Shown: positions 1 to 15,300, counted from the first letter of the stretch. The stretch: 64,000 bases of DNA from an uncultured Rubripirellula sp. (GCA_938045805.1 CALIBL010000014.1:1-64000); one strand, 5' to 3'. Made by a program: numbers and translations. Notes: generated by a model from the letters alone, not told the origin.

Positions 1-3000
1 ATCAGCATGTCATCGTCTGCACCACCGGTGAACACTAAGGTGGTCACCAGAGCATTATTCTGAAAGGTGTCATCATCCGCACCGCCACTGAACGTCAGAG
101 AATTGACAATGTTGTTGTTCACAAAAACATCGTCATCTGCGCCACCGGTGAACGTCAGTGTCGTCACCGTCGCCTCGTTCAGGAGGGTATCCACACCGTC
201 ATCACTCGCCGAGGATATCTGCACCAATGTCCCGCCGGACAACTCTCCGTCACCCATGAACACCAACGTCTCGACGGTACCCTGCGTGGTCAGGGTGTCA
301 TCATCGGCACCACCACCGAAGGTAAGTGTTGTCACAGCACCAAAGGTTTGCAGGATATCATCACCCGCATCACCACCAAAACTCAACGTGAGAATCGACC
401 CAGTTGAGGTATTGAGCAGCGTATCGTCGTCCGCCCCCCCAGAGAAAACCAGTCCTGAAAGACTGACTCCGCTGTTTTGAAATGCATCGTCATCGGCGCC
501 ACCGGTGAACACAAGATCGCTGACACCGCCCGCGTCATTGACAAGGATGTCGGCCCCCGCATCCCCGCTGAACGTCAGCGATGAGGCATTGAGCCCCGTT
601 GACTTATTCCAAAACAGATCTGCCCCGTCATCACCGGTGAACGTGATCCCCGAGATGCTGGCACCCGTATTGAGAAAGATGTCATTATCCGCGCCGCCGG
701 TAAACGTCAGGGTACTTAGCTCTGAACCAGTGTTGGAGAAGATGTCCGCGCCAGCATCACCACTGAAAATAATCCCGCTCACCGAATCGCCAGTGTTGAG
801 CAAAATGTCAGCGTCAGCGCCGCCGGTAAAGTTCAGGCCAGCCACCGAGTCGCCAGTGTTGTATAGCGTATCGGCACCGTCGTCGCCCGCGAAGACTAGC
901 GAAGTGAGTGAACTGCCGTTGTTCTCCAGAACATCATCATCAGCACCGCCGTTGAATACCAATCCACCAATCGAACTCGCGTTATTGAGGAAGACGTCGT
1001 CATCCGCACCGCCATTGAAGATGATCGATGAGAACCCTGTCGCGTCATTCTGAAAGGCATCAACGCCATCATCCCCGGTGAATAGAATTCGTGAATCCGA
1101 TGCCCCGGTTCCACTGCCACTGACAATCAACGTATCGTTGCCCGCGTTTGTATCGGCCACAGGCTCACCCGTATCGGAATCAATGTCTCCGCCGAAAATA
1201 ATGACCCCCACATTGGTACCGGTACTTCGGAGAACATCATCGTCAGCACCTCCACCAAAAGTGAGTGTGCTGATTCCAGAACCGGTATTAAGCAGCACAT
1301 CAAGACCCGCGTCGCCGGTGAACGAAAGTGTCGTGAGCGAGTCCCCCGTGTTTTGGAGAACGTCGTCATCTGCACCACCGTTGAAGGTCAGGGTCGTGAT
1401 ACTCGAAGCGGTATTGAGAAGCAAATCGTCGTCTGCACCACCGGAGAAGGTTAGGGTCGCAATGGACGAACCTTCGTTACGTAAGATGTCTGCCCCGGCA
1501 TCCCCACTGAAAGTCAACTCCGTAATTCCGGCGCCTTCGTTGATAAGCAAGTCGTCATCCGCTCCACCGGTGAAAGTGAGTGTGGTTACCGTCCCAAGGT
1601 TCTGCAGAATATCGGCTCCGCTGTCCCCACTGAAAACAAGACTTCCCACAGTCGCTGTTGCAGAATTAAGCAGGATGTCATCGTCAGCACCGCCGGTGAA
1701 GTTCAGCCCGCCCAACGTCCCATAGTTGGCTAAGGTATCCGCCCCGTCATCTGAGGCAGTGGTGATTTGCTCCAGCTCGTCCGTCACGGAAAACTGTTGA
1801 TCGCCACCAAATACCAGCGTTCCAGTAACCGTTCCGTTATTGATCAGCGTGTCGTCGTCGGCACCCCCGCCAAAGGACAACGCTGTGACGGTCCCATTGT
1901 TCTGAAGTACATCTAACCCTTCATCTCCACCAAAATTAAGCGTGCCGAGTGACCCTCCTGCATAGTTCACCAACGCGTCATCATCTGCCCCGCCACGGAA
2001 CATCAAGGTCGTGATTGTTCCATAATTACCGAGCGCGTCGGCGCCGTTATCAGCAAGTGTGCCGATTCGCGTGAAGCCACCAAGGCCATCGGATTCATAG
2101 TCACCACCAAAGAACAGGTCACCGATTTCCCCACCAACAGCGTTGACCAGAATGTCGGCGTCCGCTCCACCGCCAAAGTCCAGTTCGGTGATTTCACCCT
2201 GATTCGTCAGAGTGTCAATACCGTCATCACCACCGAAACCTAGTGAGGCAATCGTTCCCGTGCTGTAATTGGTCAGAACATCATCGTCGGCTCCACCACC
2301 GAAGGACAACGCAGAAATGGTTCCCGTGTTGAGAAGCGAATCGACCCCATCGTCACCCCCAAAAACCAAAGTGGAAGAGATCGTACCGATATTCGAAAGA
2401 ACATCATCATCGGCACCCCCGCCGAAATTCAAACCGGCAATCGTCCCGTAGTTGGTTAAACTATCGCTCCCAGCATCTCCACCGAAAACAAGATTACTCA
2501 GAATCCCGTCAGCAGTATTCAGAAGCGTATCGTCGTCGGCGCCACCATTGAACGTCAACGCAGAAATGGTCCCCGCATTCTGCAAAAGATCTAAACCATC
2601 ATCACCGCCAAAGGTTAATCCGCTCAGTGTCGCGCCACTGTAATTGGTGAACACGTCGTCATCCGCGCCACCACTAAACGTGAGGGTGGTGATGTCGCCG
2701 AAATTTCGAAACTCATCGATCCCATCATCACCACTGAATACCAAAGTTCCGATCGTTCCAACCGTGCCGCTGTTACTCAGCAGCACATCATCGTCGCCTC
2801 CAAAGTTCAGCGAGGTCGATGACCCGACATTGATGAACACGTCGTCATCCGCTCCGCCGGTGAAGGTGAGTTCCGTGATCTCACCGAGGTTCGCAAAGAT
2901 GTCGGCACCGTCGTCACCGCTAAACGTCAGACTTCCGATCGAGCCGACTCCACTCAGGAGAATGTCATCGTCGCCGCCGAAACTCAAACTGGTTGCCACC

Positions 3001-3300
3001 GTTCCGTTATTCACAAAAATGTCATCATCGGCACCGCCATTGAATACCAAATCACCAATGGTTCCTGTGTTGGTCAGGATATCGACCCCGTCATCACCAC
3101 CGAAGTTTAGCGTGCCTAATATCGTGCCGGTATTCTCAAGAATGTCGTCGTCTGCGCCACCGCCGAATGTCAAACCCGTGATCTCACCGACATTGCGCAT
3201 GATGTCGAGACCGTCATCACCACTGAAAGTCAACTCGGTAATATTCGTCCCCGAAACGATCAAGAGATCGTCATCTGCACCACCACTTACCGTTGCGTTG
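1..3300 (-). repeat. Array of about 49 'LxFxG(GADDD or DDGxD)' repeats
   Basis: A coding repeat of 22-26 residues (about 72 bp) runs to the left edge. Two types mostly alternate: TLTFTGGADDDVFLNxG and TLTFSGDDGADILxNxG. I count about 49 units by eye. Four units carry longer insertions (near 2050-2110, 1750-1800, 1130-1200 and 210-270) ending in DDG or AGND. The turns are Asp-rich like RTX calcium-binding turns, but the period is about 24 and not 9 residues. On the plus strand it shows as recurring 'tcatcgtc' followed by 'gcaccacc'. Confidence 0.85.
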
Positions 3301-6300
3301 CTGGTATCGCTACTTAGCGTGATCGTGTCCGCACCTGCCCCGCCATCAACCGTCGCGTCACTGCCAATGGAAAGCGTGTCTCCGTAATCACTACCCACTA
3401 AGGTGGTAAAGTTGCCGAAAGCTGCCACCTCATGATTCGTACCGCCGGAAGTGGAGACAATCTGCGTATCTAGGGAGACATCAAAGTCTGCAAGATTACC
3501 CGTGTTACGAACGCTCGACAGATCGAAGATAACCCCACTGGCATCACCGAATTCAGAACGACTGAAGTCGAGCACGTTTGATCCGGAGATATCCAAGACA
3601 GTGAGCGTGCTGTTAGGCGTCAGCACGTAACTGTCATCGCCTGTACCACCCGATACCCAGTCATTTCCGTCATTTGGATAGAACACATCCTCGCCAGCAC
3701 CGCCAAGAAGGTAATCGAGCTCCTGACCACCATCCAGAATCGCTGTGTAGTCTGCCGATAGTTCGGATGCATCAAGCGTATCGCCTCCGCCGAATCCCAG
3801 AACGAGAATCCGCTCAGACCAATTTGTAATCCCGCTTGCGACCGGGACACCCCCACTGGTTGTCGTCGTCACACCTGAGTCGGTGATCGATATCGTCTCG
3901 GCCAAATCGGTTCCAAACACAGCAACCACATCGTCCTGACCATCTCCGCCATCGTCGTCAGACACCTTTAGCCGGATCAAAGGTTGCGTGTACGAAGTCG
4001 AATCGAAGGTGAAGATTCGGTCAGTGGACACCGTCGTGTAGACCAAACCGGTACTGATCTGCCATTCATAGGTCAAATCGGGAATGTCATCCAAACCAGG
4101 GTCCACCACCTCTGCAACCAACTTTGTAACCGTTGGTGTCGATCCGGCTACTGGCGCAATCGTGGGAGTCGGTGCGACGTTAGTGATCTCTTGAGTCACG
4201 GTTGAACTGACAGCAGACCCGCCGTCCGCGATAAAGGTACCCGATGAGTACCGCCCGTCAGTAATGGTTGCATAGATTTCAGCGGCATCGTAGTTGTCAA
4301 GATAGCGATGCGTCGCCGTGAAGGTTCGATTGGACGCATCAACCACCGCACTTGAGGTCGTCCCGTCACCCCAAGAGATGGTCACCTGATGCCGGTCAAC
4401 CGCCGAAACATCCGTGTAACTGCCGCTAACAACAACACTCTGCCCCTCTGAAATTGAACCACTCGTGCCATCGGTACGGGTCACTGATAGCGAACCAGCG
4501 ACAGGCGCTACATTGGTCACACTTACGGTTGTGGAACCTGAACCAGCCGCCGTGACATCAGCCAGATCAGAAACCACCACTGTAATTGGGTAGTCGGCCT
4601 CACCAGCTCGGTTATCCGGATAGGAGTGCGTCAGTGTGCTGCCACCAAAAGTCAGTACACCCGCTGCAACATTCAGGATGGAATCAGGACTGCCATCACC
4701 CCAAGTCACACGAACCTGATGCGCGTCCTTGGAGCCGGGATCAACGAAAGAGCCAGAGATTTGGACAGAGCCCCCTTCCGATATCGTGGTGGGAAGCACA
4801 TCCACCGATACATCGCTCGGAGCAACATCAGAGACCGTCACGGTCCGAGTCAACTTCGCGCGCTGCGCTGGCTCGTCATCGTCCCAAAGCTCAATCACAA
4901 CGGTATAGTCGTCCTCGTCATCATTCAGATAGACATGGCTGAGTGCGGATGAGTCGCTGAAAGTTCGATCGCCCACCGTCAGATCGGTTTCAGTGATTGT
5001 TCCGTCACCCCAATCAATGCGAACTGTGTGCAGATCGCTCAGACCGGGATCCGTGAACGCTCCCGTCAACGCCAGCGTCGATCCTTCGTTAAGACTAAGC
5101 GAACTCTCCGCCGATACCTCACTACCGTTGAACAAGACACTGTCGAGAGTGGGCCGAACATTGCTGATTTCAGTTAAAAACATTCCGTCAGCGCTATCGG
5201 TGCCAGACTCGGAAGTTGCGTCACGAATCGTGATGTCCACCGCATAAATATCCGAGGAGGTAGTCGCCCCTGCTGTATTGGTGTCGTCAGCATACTGGTG
5301 GGAGGTTGAAAAACTCAGCGTCCCTGCATCAAGATTCAATGTGGTGGTCTCAGAATCACCCCAGGTTACCTCGACCACGTGCGCAGTCAGGCCGTCCACA
5401 AAGCTCCCACTCAGCGAAACGGACCCACCCTCATTCGCCGAAGTGGTAAAGTCAAAACTGCTGTAATCAACATCCGGATTGACATTGGCAACGGTAACAT
5501 CAAATGTTGCTGTGCCCGCAGAAAGACCGGCATCGACAATCTGCACCGTGACGGTGTAATCACCTGGCGTTTCGTAAATATTCTCGAGCGTAAAGGTTCT
5601 TGCCGCAGACAAAGCCAACGGAACCGCACCCGCTCCCTCACCATAATCCACCGTGGCAGTCCAACTGGTCGAGTCTGGATCATAAAAACTGCCATCCACC
5701 GACATCGCGACCAACTCGTTCACTAGCACGGGATCCGAACTGTTATCGAGTGTGATTTCTGGAGCGACTGCGCTCGCCTGTTCACCCGCGAGAATCAAAG
5801 AACTGAACTCCGAGACGCCATCCGAGGAAGCGATGCCAGTCATCTGGACACCGTTATTAACTCCATCGGGAAGCGAGAACTGGAAACTGAAACGGTTACG
5901 GGTTAGCACTTGGGCAGCTACCGTCACCCCTCGAACCTCTGGCCCATAACTACCGGTGGTTCCATCGAGATCATCATCTGAGCCCTCGGTGAATCTAGCG
6001 ACCCATGTCACACCATCACCAAACTGCTGCCCGACCTGGCCTGCATTGATGTAGAGATCAAAGGTCAAACCAGCCTCTGCGAATCCTTCAAGCGTCATGA
6101 CGCCATCTTCAATCGCGGCGGACGTGAAGACTGGGAAATCAGCGATCCCATCTCCATCATCGTTGAGCGTCTGTCCGCTACTACCGAGATCTACCGGTAA
6201 TCCCTCGTTCGCCTGAAAACTATTAGCGAGCAGACTCGTCACGGCATGTGACAAGTCTCCCTCATCCGTGGTCCCACTAATCTGCAGACCTGCCAACGAG

Positions 6301-9300
6301 TTGAACCGAATCAAGTTGGGTACACCGGATCCACCGATTTGCGTGCTCTTGGCAGCTTGCACCGTGATCCCATGACCTTGGTTCGCAAGCGGTCTCTCTC
6401 CCACTCGATCGGTACCAATCGCATTACCGGCAATGACATTTCCAAGAGTGAGAATGCTGTCCGACGCACTATTATCGAGCACCAAAATACCGCTGGCATA
6501 TTGTGACTCACTGGCCGCACCAGCGTCGCGGTTGCCGGCGATTTGATTCGCTTCGGCAGAATCACTAACACCATCTCCGTCACTACCGATCAAGTTCGCG
6601 TTACTGTTGACAATCTTGATGCCGCTGCCAATGTTCGGCAAAGCCGCATTCAAACCGGCGTCGACCCCGATCGAATTACCCGCAATGGTATGACCACCCG
6701 ACAAAGCGGAAGCACCAAGAATCAATACACCCGACTGCTGATTTCCGCTGATGAGGTTCCCCTCGGCACTGTCAACCGATCCGTCACCGTTGGTCCCAAC
6801 CGTGACGCCGCTATTACCGACGTCATAGATCATCACACCCGCTGCATCGGAATCCGTGTCCGTTGCATTCGCAATTGCAGTCGCTCCGGAAGCCGACGTA
6901 CCGATGTAATTTCCCTGGACCAGGTTCGCCGTACCAGCCTCGTCAAACATGACGCCGCTGCGCGAGTGCCCGCTAATAAGGTTTCGAGCCCCCGAAGCTC
7001 CACCACCGATGACCGTTCCACTCGCACCCGCGTCGACGAGGACACCATGACGACCATTAGCAAGCGCAGAGGTCCCCAGTGCGTTGGTACCGATTCGATT
7101 ACCGAGCAGTGTGTTATCGTCAGCACCACTGATCAACACACCATCGAGTGTGTTTCCTGAAATCAAGTTACCCGACCCGCTCGTTGTTCCTCCGATCGTG
7201 TTACCCGATCCGAAAACACCAATCCCCTGGTAGGCATTCGGCCGCGCGATCGTTCCGCTTGCGGTGGTACCGATGTAGTTACCGGTGATCACGTTCCCCG
7301 ATGCGGTTTCCAATAGTTCGATACCGTACTGAGCGTTGCTGCTGATCAGGTTGCCACCGCCAGTGAGCCCCGTAAATGCCCCGGTGCCACCGATGACAAC
7401 GTTGTCTGCGCCGACAATGATCCCAGAGGTGCTGTTCGCAAGCGCAGTCGTTCCGTCAGCAGCAATCCCGATGTAGTTACCCAAGACGCTGTTGCCGCTA
7501 TTGCTGAGGATTCCCGTTTCGCTGAAGACAATCGCGTTACCTTCATTGCCCGAGATCACGTTGCGTGCGGCGGCAGTACTACCGCCGACCGTCACGCCGT
7601 CTGCACCGATCCCCAACGCTGAACTCGCAGCCGAGTTAGGAATTGCGGACTGCCCGTCGAGACTGGTGCCAAGGTAATTCCCGGCGATTGTCATCCCAAG
7701 TTCTTCAACCTCGGGATGGTACACATCGATCGCGATGGTGCCATCGAGTGAAATCTCGCTGTGGGGATTTGAGGCACCGAGAACCCGCCACCCATTTTTC
7801 TCGCTAATTGCCCTGCTATCTTCACCCACAGCGACCGAGATCTCAGCACCGCTGACTGCACGCGCTGAATAACCAATCCATTCGAAGGTGTGACTACCAG
7901 CGGTCAGCGAAATCGATCCCCGCGTGGTTCCTGACTGCCCGTAGTAGTCGGCCGCTACCAACGCACCGTTAATTTTTAGTTGTCCACCATCGTCACTGGT
8001 CAATGCGAACGTATAGATCGATTCGGTGGCAACGTTGAGCGTTCCAGTGGCTCGGTATGCGTTGTACGTCGCCCAACCACCGGGCAGTGTGTTTTCGTAC
8101 GACCAGTCACCACTTGTTGTCGATTCGGTGTCGTTACTTTGAAAAACGTCGGCTTGGGTCAGGGTGCCTGATGCAACGAGCCCGCCCGCGTCACCCGCAA
8201 TGAACTCATTAGCCAAGTAAACATTCATCGACGACCAGTCCCAAACCAAGATGCCACTCTGGTTACCGCTGATCACATTACGTTCCGCAGCATCGGCCAC
8301 TCCGTCGGCATTTGTACCGATTCGCGTCTGAACCGCACCGTTGGTCACCGTCACACCATAAGTATCCATGGCGAGTTTGCTTCCATCAGACGCGAAACCA
8401 ATCGTGTTCCCAGCGATCACCGTTCCGGTTGTTACTACGCCCTCATCAGGAACACTGGTGTTGTCCGTCGTGGTCGTGATGCTGATTCCCGTTCCACCGC
8501 CGGCAATTAGGTTACTTTCATTGGCGTTGTAGTCATCCTCGCTACCATCCGTCCCAATGATGGTGCCGCTCGGGCCACCCTCCACTCGCACCGCAAAATT
8601 GTTCTCTCGTGCAATCAGACCTGTTGGATCCGTTCCGATGTAGTTACCCGCGATCACGTTATCATCGCTACCGGAACCGGCCACCCACATCGCGACACCC
8701 GTGCCGCCGATCACGTTGCGTTCAAGCGTATCGCTGACACCATCTCCATCGGTGCCAATCACGTTGCCGGACGCTCCACTGTACACATAGACCCCACGCT
8801 CGGCATAACCAAACGTTGTGCCACTGGTAGTCACGTTCAAGCGATTCCCAGCAATGACGTTCCCATCGGTTCCGTCACCAAAGATCTCGATCAGGCTTCG
8901 GCCATAGGAAGCCGTGATGACGTTACCTTCAAGTTCGTCATTCTCGCCGTCACCATCAGTACCGATGATGTTGCCGGAGCTACCAGCTTCTATGCTGATA
9001 CTTGCCAAGGTGTACTGCGTGGTCGAGACTCGAGAGGTACCGTCAGCGGTCGAGATATAGTTACCGGCAACGACATTATCATCAGCGTCGTAAATCTGCA
9101 CCCCGCCCATCAGCAGGTTGCGTTCGGAAGCGTTGTAGTCATCATCACTGCCATCGGTACCTACCCGATTTCCGCTGGCACCGTTGTAAAGACGAACTGC
9201 ATGATTCTCGTAGGCATTGTTGGCGACGTTGTCACTGTTGAGACCAATCCGGTTACCCGCAATGATCGAGTTTGTCGCACCGGTTCCATCCAAGGTGATG

Positions 9301-12300
9301 CCGCCATAGTTCGCAGCACCCGCGATGACATTCTGCTCAGAGGTGTCGCTCACCCCATCGCCGTCGGTCCCGATCCTCACCCCGTTAACGAAACTGTGAA
9401 TTCCGTGGTAACCGTTGCGGACGACGTCAACACCTGTTCCGTCGCTGCGAATCCCAATCGAGTTACCCGCGATGACAATGGAGTCGCTTGAACTCAGTGC
9501 ATCATCGGTCGAATCTTTTGCGAGCCAAATACCGTTGTACTGCCAACCGGCAATCACATTGCCTTCCGCTGAATCGTTGGATCCATCTCCGTCAGTCCCA
9601 ATCACAAGATTCTCGGAGCGAATCGCATAGATTCCAGTACCGCCGCTCAATGCAGTCTGCTCATCGGCAGTCAATCCAAGGATGTTACCCGCCACGGTAA
9701 CACCTTCGCCCGCATCGATTACCGCCACCCCAGACAAGGTACCGGAGATCGCGTTACCAGAGATACCATCCCCGCTGCCAATTTGAATTTGGCTGGCACC
9801 GGCTTGAACCAGAACCCCATCGCCCGCGTTGTGCATCGCGGCGGTGCCGGCTTGATTCAGACCGATCCGGTTACCTGAAATGGTGACTTGGTCCGCAGCG
9901 TAGGCATGAATCCCATGTCCCAAGTTTCCAGAGATCACATTTGCTTCCGCAGCATCATCCGTTCCATCCGCATCAGTCCCAATCAGTACATCACTTCCGG
10001 CGAGCCAGATCCCCGTGGAGCCATTGGATAGAGAACTCGCACCGGTTAGATCGGTTCCGACCAGATTCCCTTGAATTTCTACAGCTGATGCATTCTCGCT
10101 AACCCAAACTCCCAACAAGTCGTTGCCACTTATCAAGTTACCAGCGCCCGAAACCCCTTCACCTTGGGCTGAGTTCACACCACCAACCAGCACATTGTCC
10201 CAGTCAATGGCCACGCCCGCCCACGCGTTACCGAGATCCTTCAAACCGTCGACACCCACCCCGATGTAGTTGCCAGCGATCTGCGTGGTCGCCGATGCGG
10301 TCGTCCAGCCGAGTACTTTGACACCATCCTGACCACTGCCAGCCACGACGTTCCGCTGTAACGTATCGGCTCCGCCAAACGTCAGTGCAGTCTCCTGCAA
10401 AAGGACTCCCAGTGCGTCGTTTCCAACGGAGGACATACCGGTGGCATCCGTCCCGATCAGATTGCCGGCGATGACCGTTCCCGCCTCGACGGTTCCAGGA
10501 TAGTAGGCGGTGACCGTCAAATCCCCTTGAAGTGAGATTTCGCTGTGGGGATTCGCGGCTCCAAGTACCCTCCAACCATTCGCTTCAGTCACGTCGCCCG
10601 TCTGGTTAGCGCCGACCGCGACCGAGAGTTCAAACGCTGCGTCGCCGTAGGCTTCTTGGGTTGCCCATTCAAACTGATGAGCCCCAGCAGCCAATGTGAC
10701 ACTTCCATAGGCGCGAGTGAATCCGTGAATCGCATCATCAGTAATCACTGCCTCGCCATCGATCAAAAGCCGACCACCATCATCACCGCCAATCGCAAAT
10801 GAATACTCTCCGGCCGTCGTAACGTTTAGCTCACCAAGGGATCGAAGGTAATAATAGTCGCCACCACCTCCAGGGATCGCTTCGTCAGTATCCCAATCCC
10901 CGCCGTAGCCGCCGGTGGCGTCTGAAAAATCAGCGACGCTGACCGATGAAGTTGCGGTGCTTGCTGGAAAACTGCCCGCGAGAATCGCATCAAGACGCGA
11001 TAGCCCAACGGTCAATGCCCGAGCGGCATGAATGCCAATGCCGCCGTTGCCCGAAATCACATTTCCTTCCAACGCATCTCCGGTGCCGTTGGCGTCAGTA
11101 CCAATAATCGTTCGCAGTGCGCCATCGAAAACGACAACGCCGGTGAGGTCGTTCCCCACGTCCGTCACGCCATCAACCCCGATGCCGATGTAATTACCCT
11201 GAATCACATTATCGTTAGCACCATATCCCGACACCACCACGCCGCTCAGCGAGTTACCACTGATCACGTTGCGATATGACTCCCCGGCACCGCCGATGGT
11301 ATTGCCCGACGAGTTTGTAATCAGAATCCCATCGCCGGAGTTCGGAAGTGCCGCATCACCAGCCGAGTTCAAACCGATGTAGTTACCTTGGACCGTGTGT
11401 TGACCAGAATCGCCGCCTAATAGGTGGATACCATTGTCAGTATTACCGCTGATGACATTGCGAGATGCGGCAGTCGTACCACCAATGGTAAGACCCGTCA
11501 CTAAATTGTTCGCACCGATCCCACTTAACCCATTTCCAACCGCTCCCGTTCCGGCGGCATTCGTCCCAATCAGATTCCCCGCCACGGTACCACTGCTAAT
11601 CCCGGTCGTCTCAGCAGCGTAATAAACCAACCCCCAACCGTTATTGCCGGAAATGAGGTTGCCCTCGTATTGATCACTCGTTCCGTCTGCATCGGTGCCA
11701 ATGCGATTACCTGAGGCACCCTGAATAAAAATACCCCAGTTATTTGCTACGGCAGACGTGCCATCGAAATTGGTGCCGATTCGATTACCCGCAATTACGT
11801 TATTCTCGGACTTCCATATTTTTATGCCGTCGTACGTGTTGCCAGAGAACAAATTGCCCTCAAGCGAATCATTCTGGCCATCACCATCAGTACCCACTGT
11901 GTGTCCAGATCCTGTTGGCAAACCCAATCCTCGGGCGTTTGGTAACGCAGTGCTACCCGTGACATCGGTTCCTGCAAAATTCCCCTGAACTTTGGCACTC
12001 GTCGCGATGACGTGGATCCCGTAGTTGGTGTTACCACTGACGAGGTTTCCGGCACCGCTAAGCTTGCCACTCGCGTCAATCCTCGCACCACCGATCTGAA
12101 TGCTGTTCTCCCTGGAAACGATACCCGCGAGGTTGGCGATCGCAGAGGTACCCGTGACATCCGTCCCGATGTAGTTACCTGCGATGCTGGTTCCCGACGC
12201 TTCGGCCAAGATGTGTATTCCGTCGCTAGTATTCCCACTGATCAGATTGCCCGCACCCGTTAATGCCCCGAAGTATTCTGCATAGGCACCGCCGATCGTC

Positions 12301-15300
12301 GCCCCATCACCATCCGCGAGATAAATCCCATAGGTGCCATTACCTAGCTCAGCCGAACCCGTCACATCCGTGCCGATATAGTTACCTTGAATCGTGGAAC
12401 CGTCACCATAGACCACAAGCCCTTCCGCAGTATTGCCGCTGATAATATTGCCCGGACCGCTGAGCGTTCCTTGAACAAAACTACTGCTGCCACCGATCAA
12501 TGCACTTGTACCCGTCGCACTCACGGAGATGCCGGTCGTGTTCGCGATTGCAGCTTGCCCCGTCCAGTCGGTACCGATGTAGTTACCCGCAATGGTTGCT
12601 CCGGCAGCGGTGACCGAGATCCCGGTGACGTTACCGCTGATGACATTACCCGCACCTGAAATCGTTCCTCCACTGATGGAGGTGGTCCCGCCAACCGTGA
12701 CATTGGGCACCGCAAGATTGATACCAACCTCGCCATTACCCACGGCAGTGAGACCATCGGCCGATACGCCAATCAGGTTCCCGCGTACCGCGTTCCCCGT
12801 GTTCTTCAGCACAGCGTCGGCGACGAACCGTATCCCATCCCTTGTGTTCCCAGAGATCACATTGCCCGCGCCTGCTGAATCCCCTCCAATTTCAATTCCA
12901 TCGGCGATGACGGTAATACCATCGTTGTTTGCTAGAGCGTTGGAACCCGTCGCATCAGTACCGATTAGATTACCGAGAATCGCTGGAGCACCAGTTGCCT
13001 TCTCAATGTAAATTCCACTCGCACTATTGCCGGAAATTACATTCTCGGCTCCGCTTGCTGTACCACCTATCACCGTTCCGGTTAAATCACCCCCCAGAAA
13101 GATTCCGTTAGCATTACCAACAGCTGTGGTTCCATCAGGATTGGTGCCGATGTAATTGCCGAGCACGGTAGTCCCAGATGAACCTTGAATCAGCAACCCA
13201 TTCGAGGAGCTTCCGGAAATCACATTTCCTTCGCCGCTACCAGAACCTCCGACCACGGTATCTATCGCACCATAATCGATTGATACACCCTGGGTTGATC
13301 CCAACAGTTCGCCGTTGGCATTTACACCGATGTAATTGCCCTGCAGGATGTTTCGCTGTGCGGTATCGAAAAGAACCACAATGCCATAGACACCGGTGAT
13401 CACGTTACGGGCAGTCGCTGCGCTGCCGCCGACCGTATTATCCGCGCCGGTAATCATGACTCCACCGAAAGACCCCTCGGTCAGAGATGCCGAATCAGAG
13501 TCAGTATTGACTAGATTTCCGGCAATGGTGTTCTGATCACCATCCACTAGCACCGCATAACCCGAATTACCGGAGATCAAATTCTGTTCGGCGGTGTCAG
13601 CTGTTTCATCGCTGTTGGTACCGATGGTCGTTCCGATCACGGAACTCTCGATCACCACACCATCAGAATTGCCGATTCCTGCCGCTCCGGCTGGATTCAT
13701 CCCGATGTAATTCCCTGCGATGTTGTTCGAGTTCGTCTGCACCCCCGCGGCGGGTTCACCTCCGGACCGGTCAACATGAGCAAGACGAATGCCTGCCGAG
13801 GTATTTCCGCTAATCACATTACGCTCAGCGGTATCTCTGACACCATCGCCAAGAGTACCTATCGTATTGCCAGATGCACCTTTGTCGATGCGCACCCCGT
13901 CAGCATTACCCATGGCGACAGTACCATCTGGGCTCAAACCGATGTAGTTACCTTGAACAGTAACACCAGTCGCTTCAACACCAGTGATTTCCACACCTAT
14001 TGAGTTTCCACTGATCACATTGCCCGCATCGCTTTCCCCTGTACCGATGGCGGCATTAGCACCGATAACCTGCACCCCCGCTCCCGAGTTGCCCTTGGCG
14101 GCACCGGTCAGATCCACTCCGAGCCAGTTGGCGGTTAGCGTAACGGCGGTCGATACGACAACACCACTCTGCGAGAAGTCCGTGATGCTGAGACCCTTGA
14201 CCAGAGAATCACCAGAGCCCGCAGCAAACTCCAAACCCGATGCATCACCTGCTTCAGTGCCGCGTATTTCAAACAGCGGCGTCCCGTCGTAACTCGGCAC
14301 GGTGGTTCCGTCAATCTGAACTGAATCGGTGATTGCAGGCAAAACACTCGAAGTGGTAACGCTGACAATGCCCGCAGTAACGATGCGGATAACGTCAGTC
14401 CCTTCATTTGCATTCGCATCAGTGATCGCTTGATACAAACTACCATCACCGCTGTTACCGGTGGTTGTCACATCAAAGACTTGACCCACACGCGACAGCG
14501 TAACATCGTTACCAGTTCCACCGACGTAGGAAATCAACCAGTTTTGCCCAGCCGCTGCAACAAAATCGCCCTCCGCAATTCCACTAAAAGTTCCGACCAC
14601 CGCGTCGGTGCTGTCGTTATCAATCAGCGTTAACGTATCGCCATTAGATGGGCCGTAGCTGTTGATCAAACTTAGGTCCAACGAACCACCGAGTGTGACC
14701 GTCCCCGTGACAACGAGTTGATCATGACCACTTCCGGCCGGCGTACCACCAGCCTCGATCGAAAAGGTTCCAGACGCCCCCAACTCAAGATTCCCCGTGC
14801 TGAGCTGCCCAGGGGATACCCCTGGAGAAATCACACCGGTGCCGGTCGTAGAAACCGTGCCCAAGATCGTTCCTGTGCCACCGAGGATCCCTCCCGTGCC
14901 AGCCGTCGCGCCGCCTGCATGCGTCGCATTGACTAACAGAAGGCCCTCGGTGACGGATAACGTCCCAGTGACTGAACTATCCGCAGCAAGCGTCAAGGTT
15001 CCTGAGCCGGTCTTGGTCAAGTTACCGTCCCCGGCAAGGGAGAGCTGTAGTAACAAGTCGGTGTTGATATCGAGCGTTGAGTCACCGGTGAGAGTCAAAG
15101 AGGAAGTCTCGGTTTGTACTTCCCCGGAGCTGACAGCAATGGTCGCATCAGAGAACTCAAGACTCGTCGCCACGAACAGAAGCGACCCAGTAGCAGTCGC
15201 TGAAACTTCGCCCCCCTCCACCAACACCGCAACGGCATTGGTGGCGTCAACTTCCCCAACAATTTGCACATTCCCCGCACCGGTCGTGCTGACGCTGCCT

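Noticed and set aside
1..3300. CRISPR-like regular repeats on the plus strand
   Set aside because: The spacing is coding (about 72 bp in frame), units vary at third positions, and there are no unique spacers.
67..3387. Series of long Ser/Pro-rich plus-strand frames (SSSAPPxNV repeats)
   Set aside because: They are the antisense image of the GGADDD array; the minus-strand frame is continuous and gives a sensible domain order.
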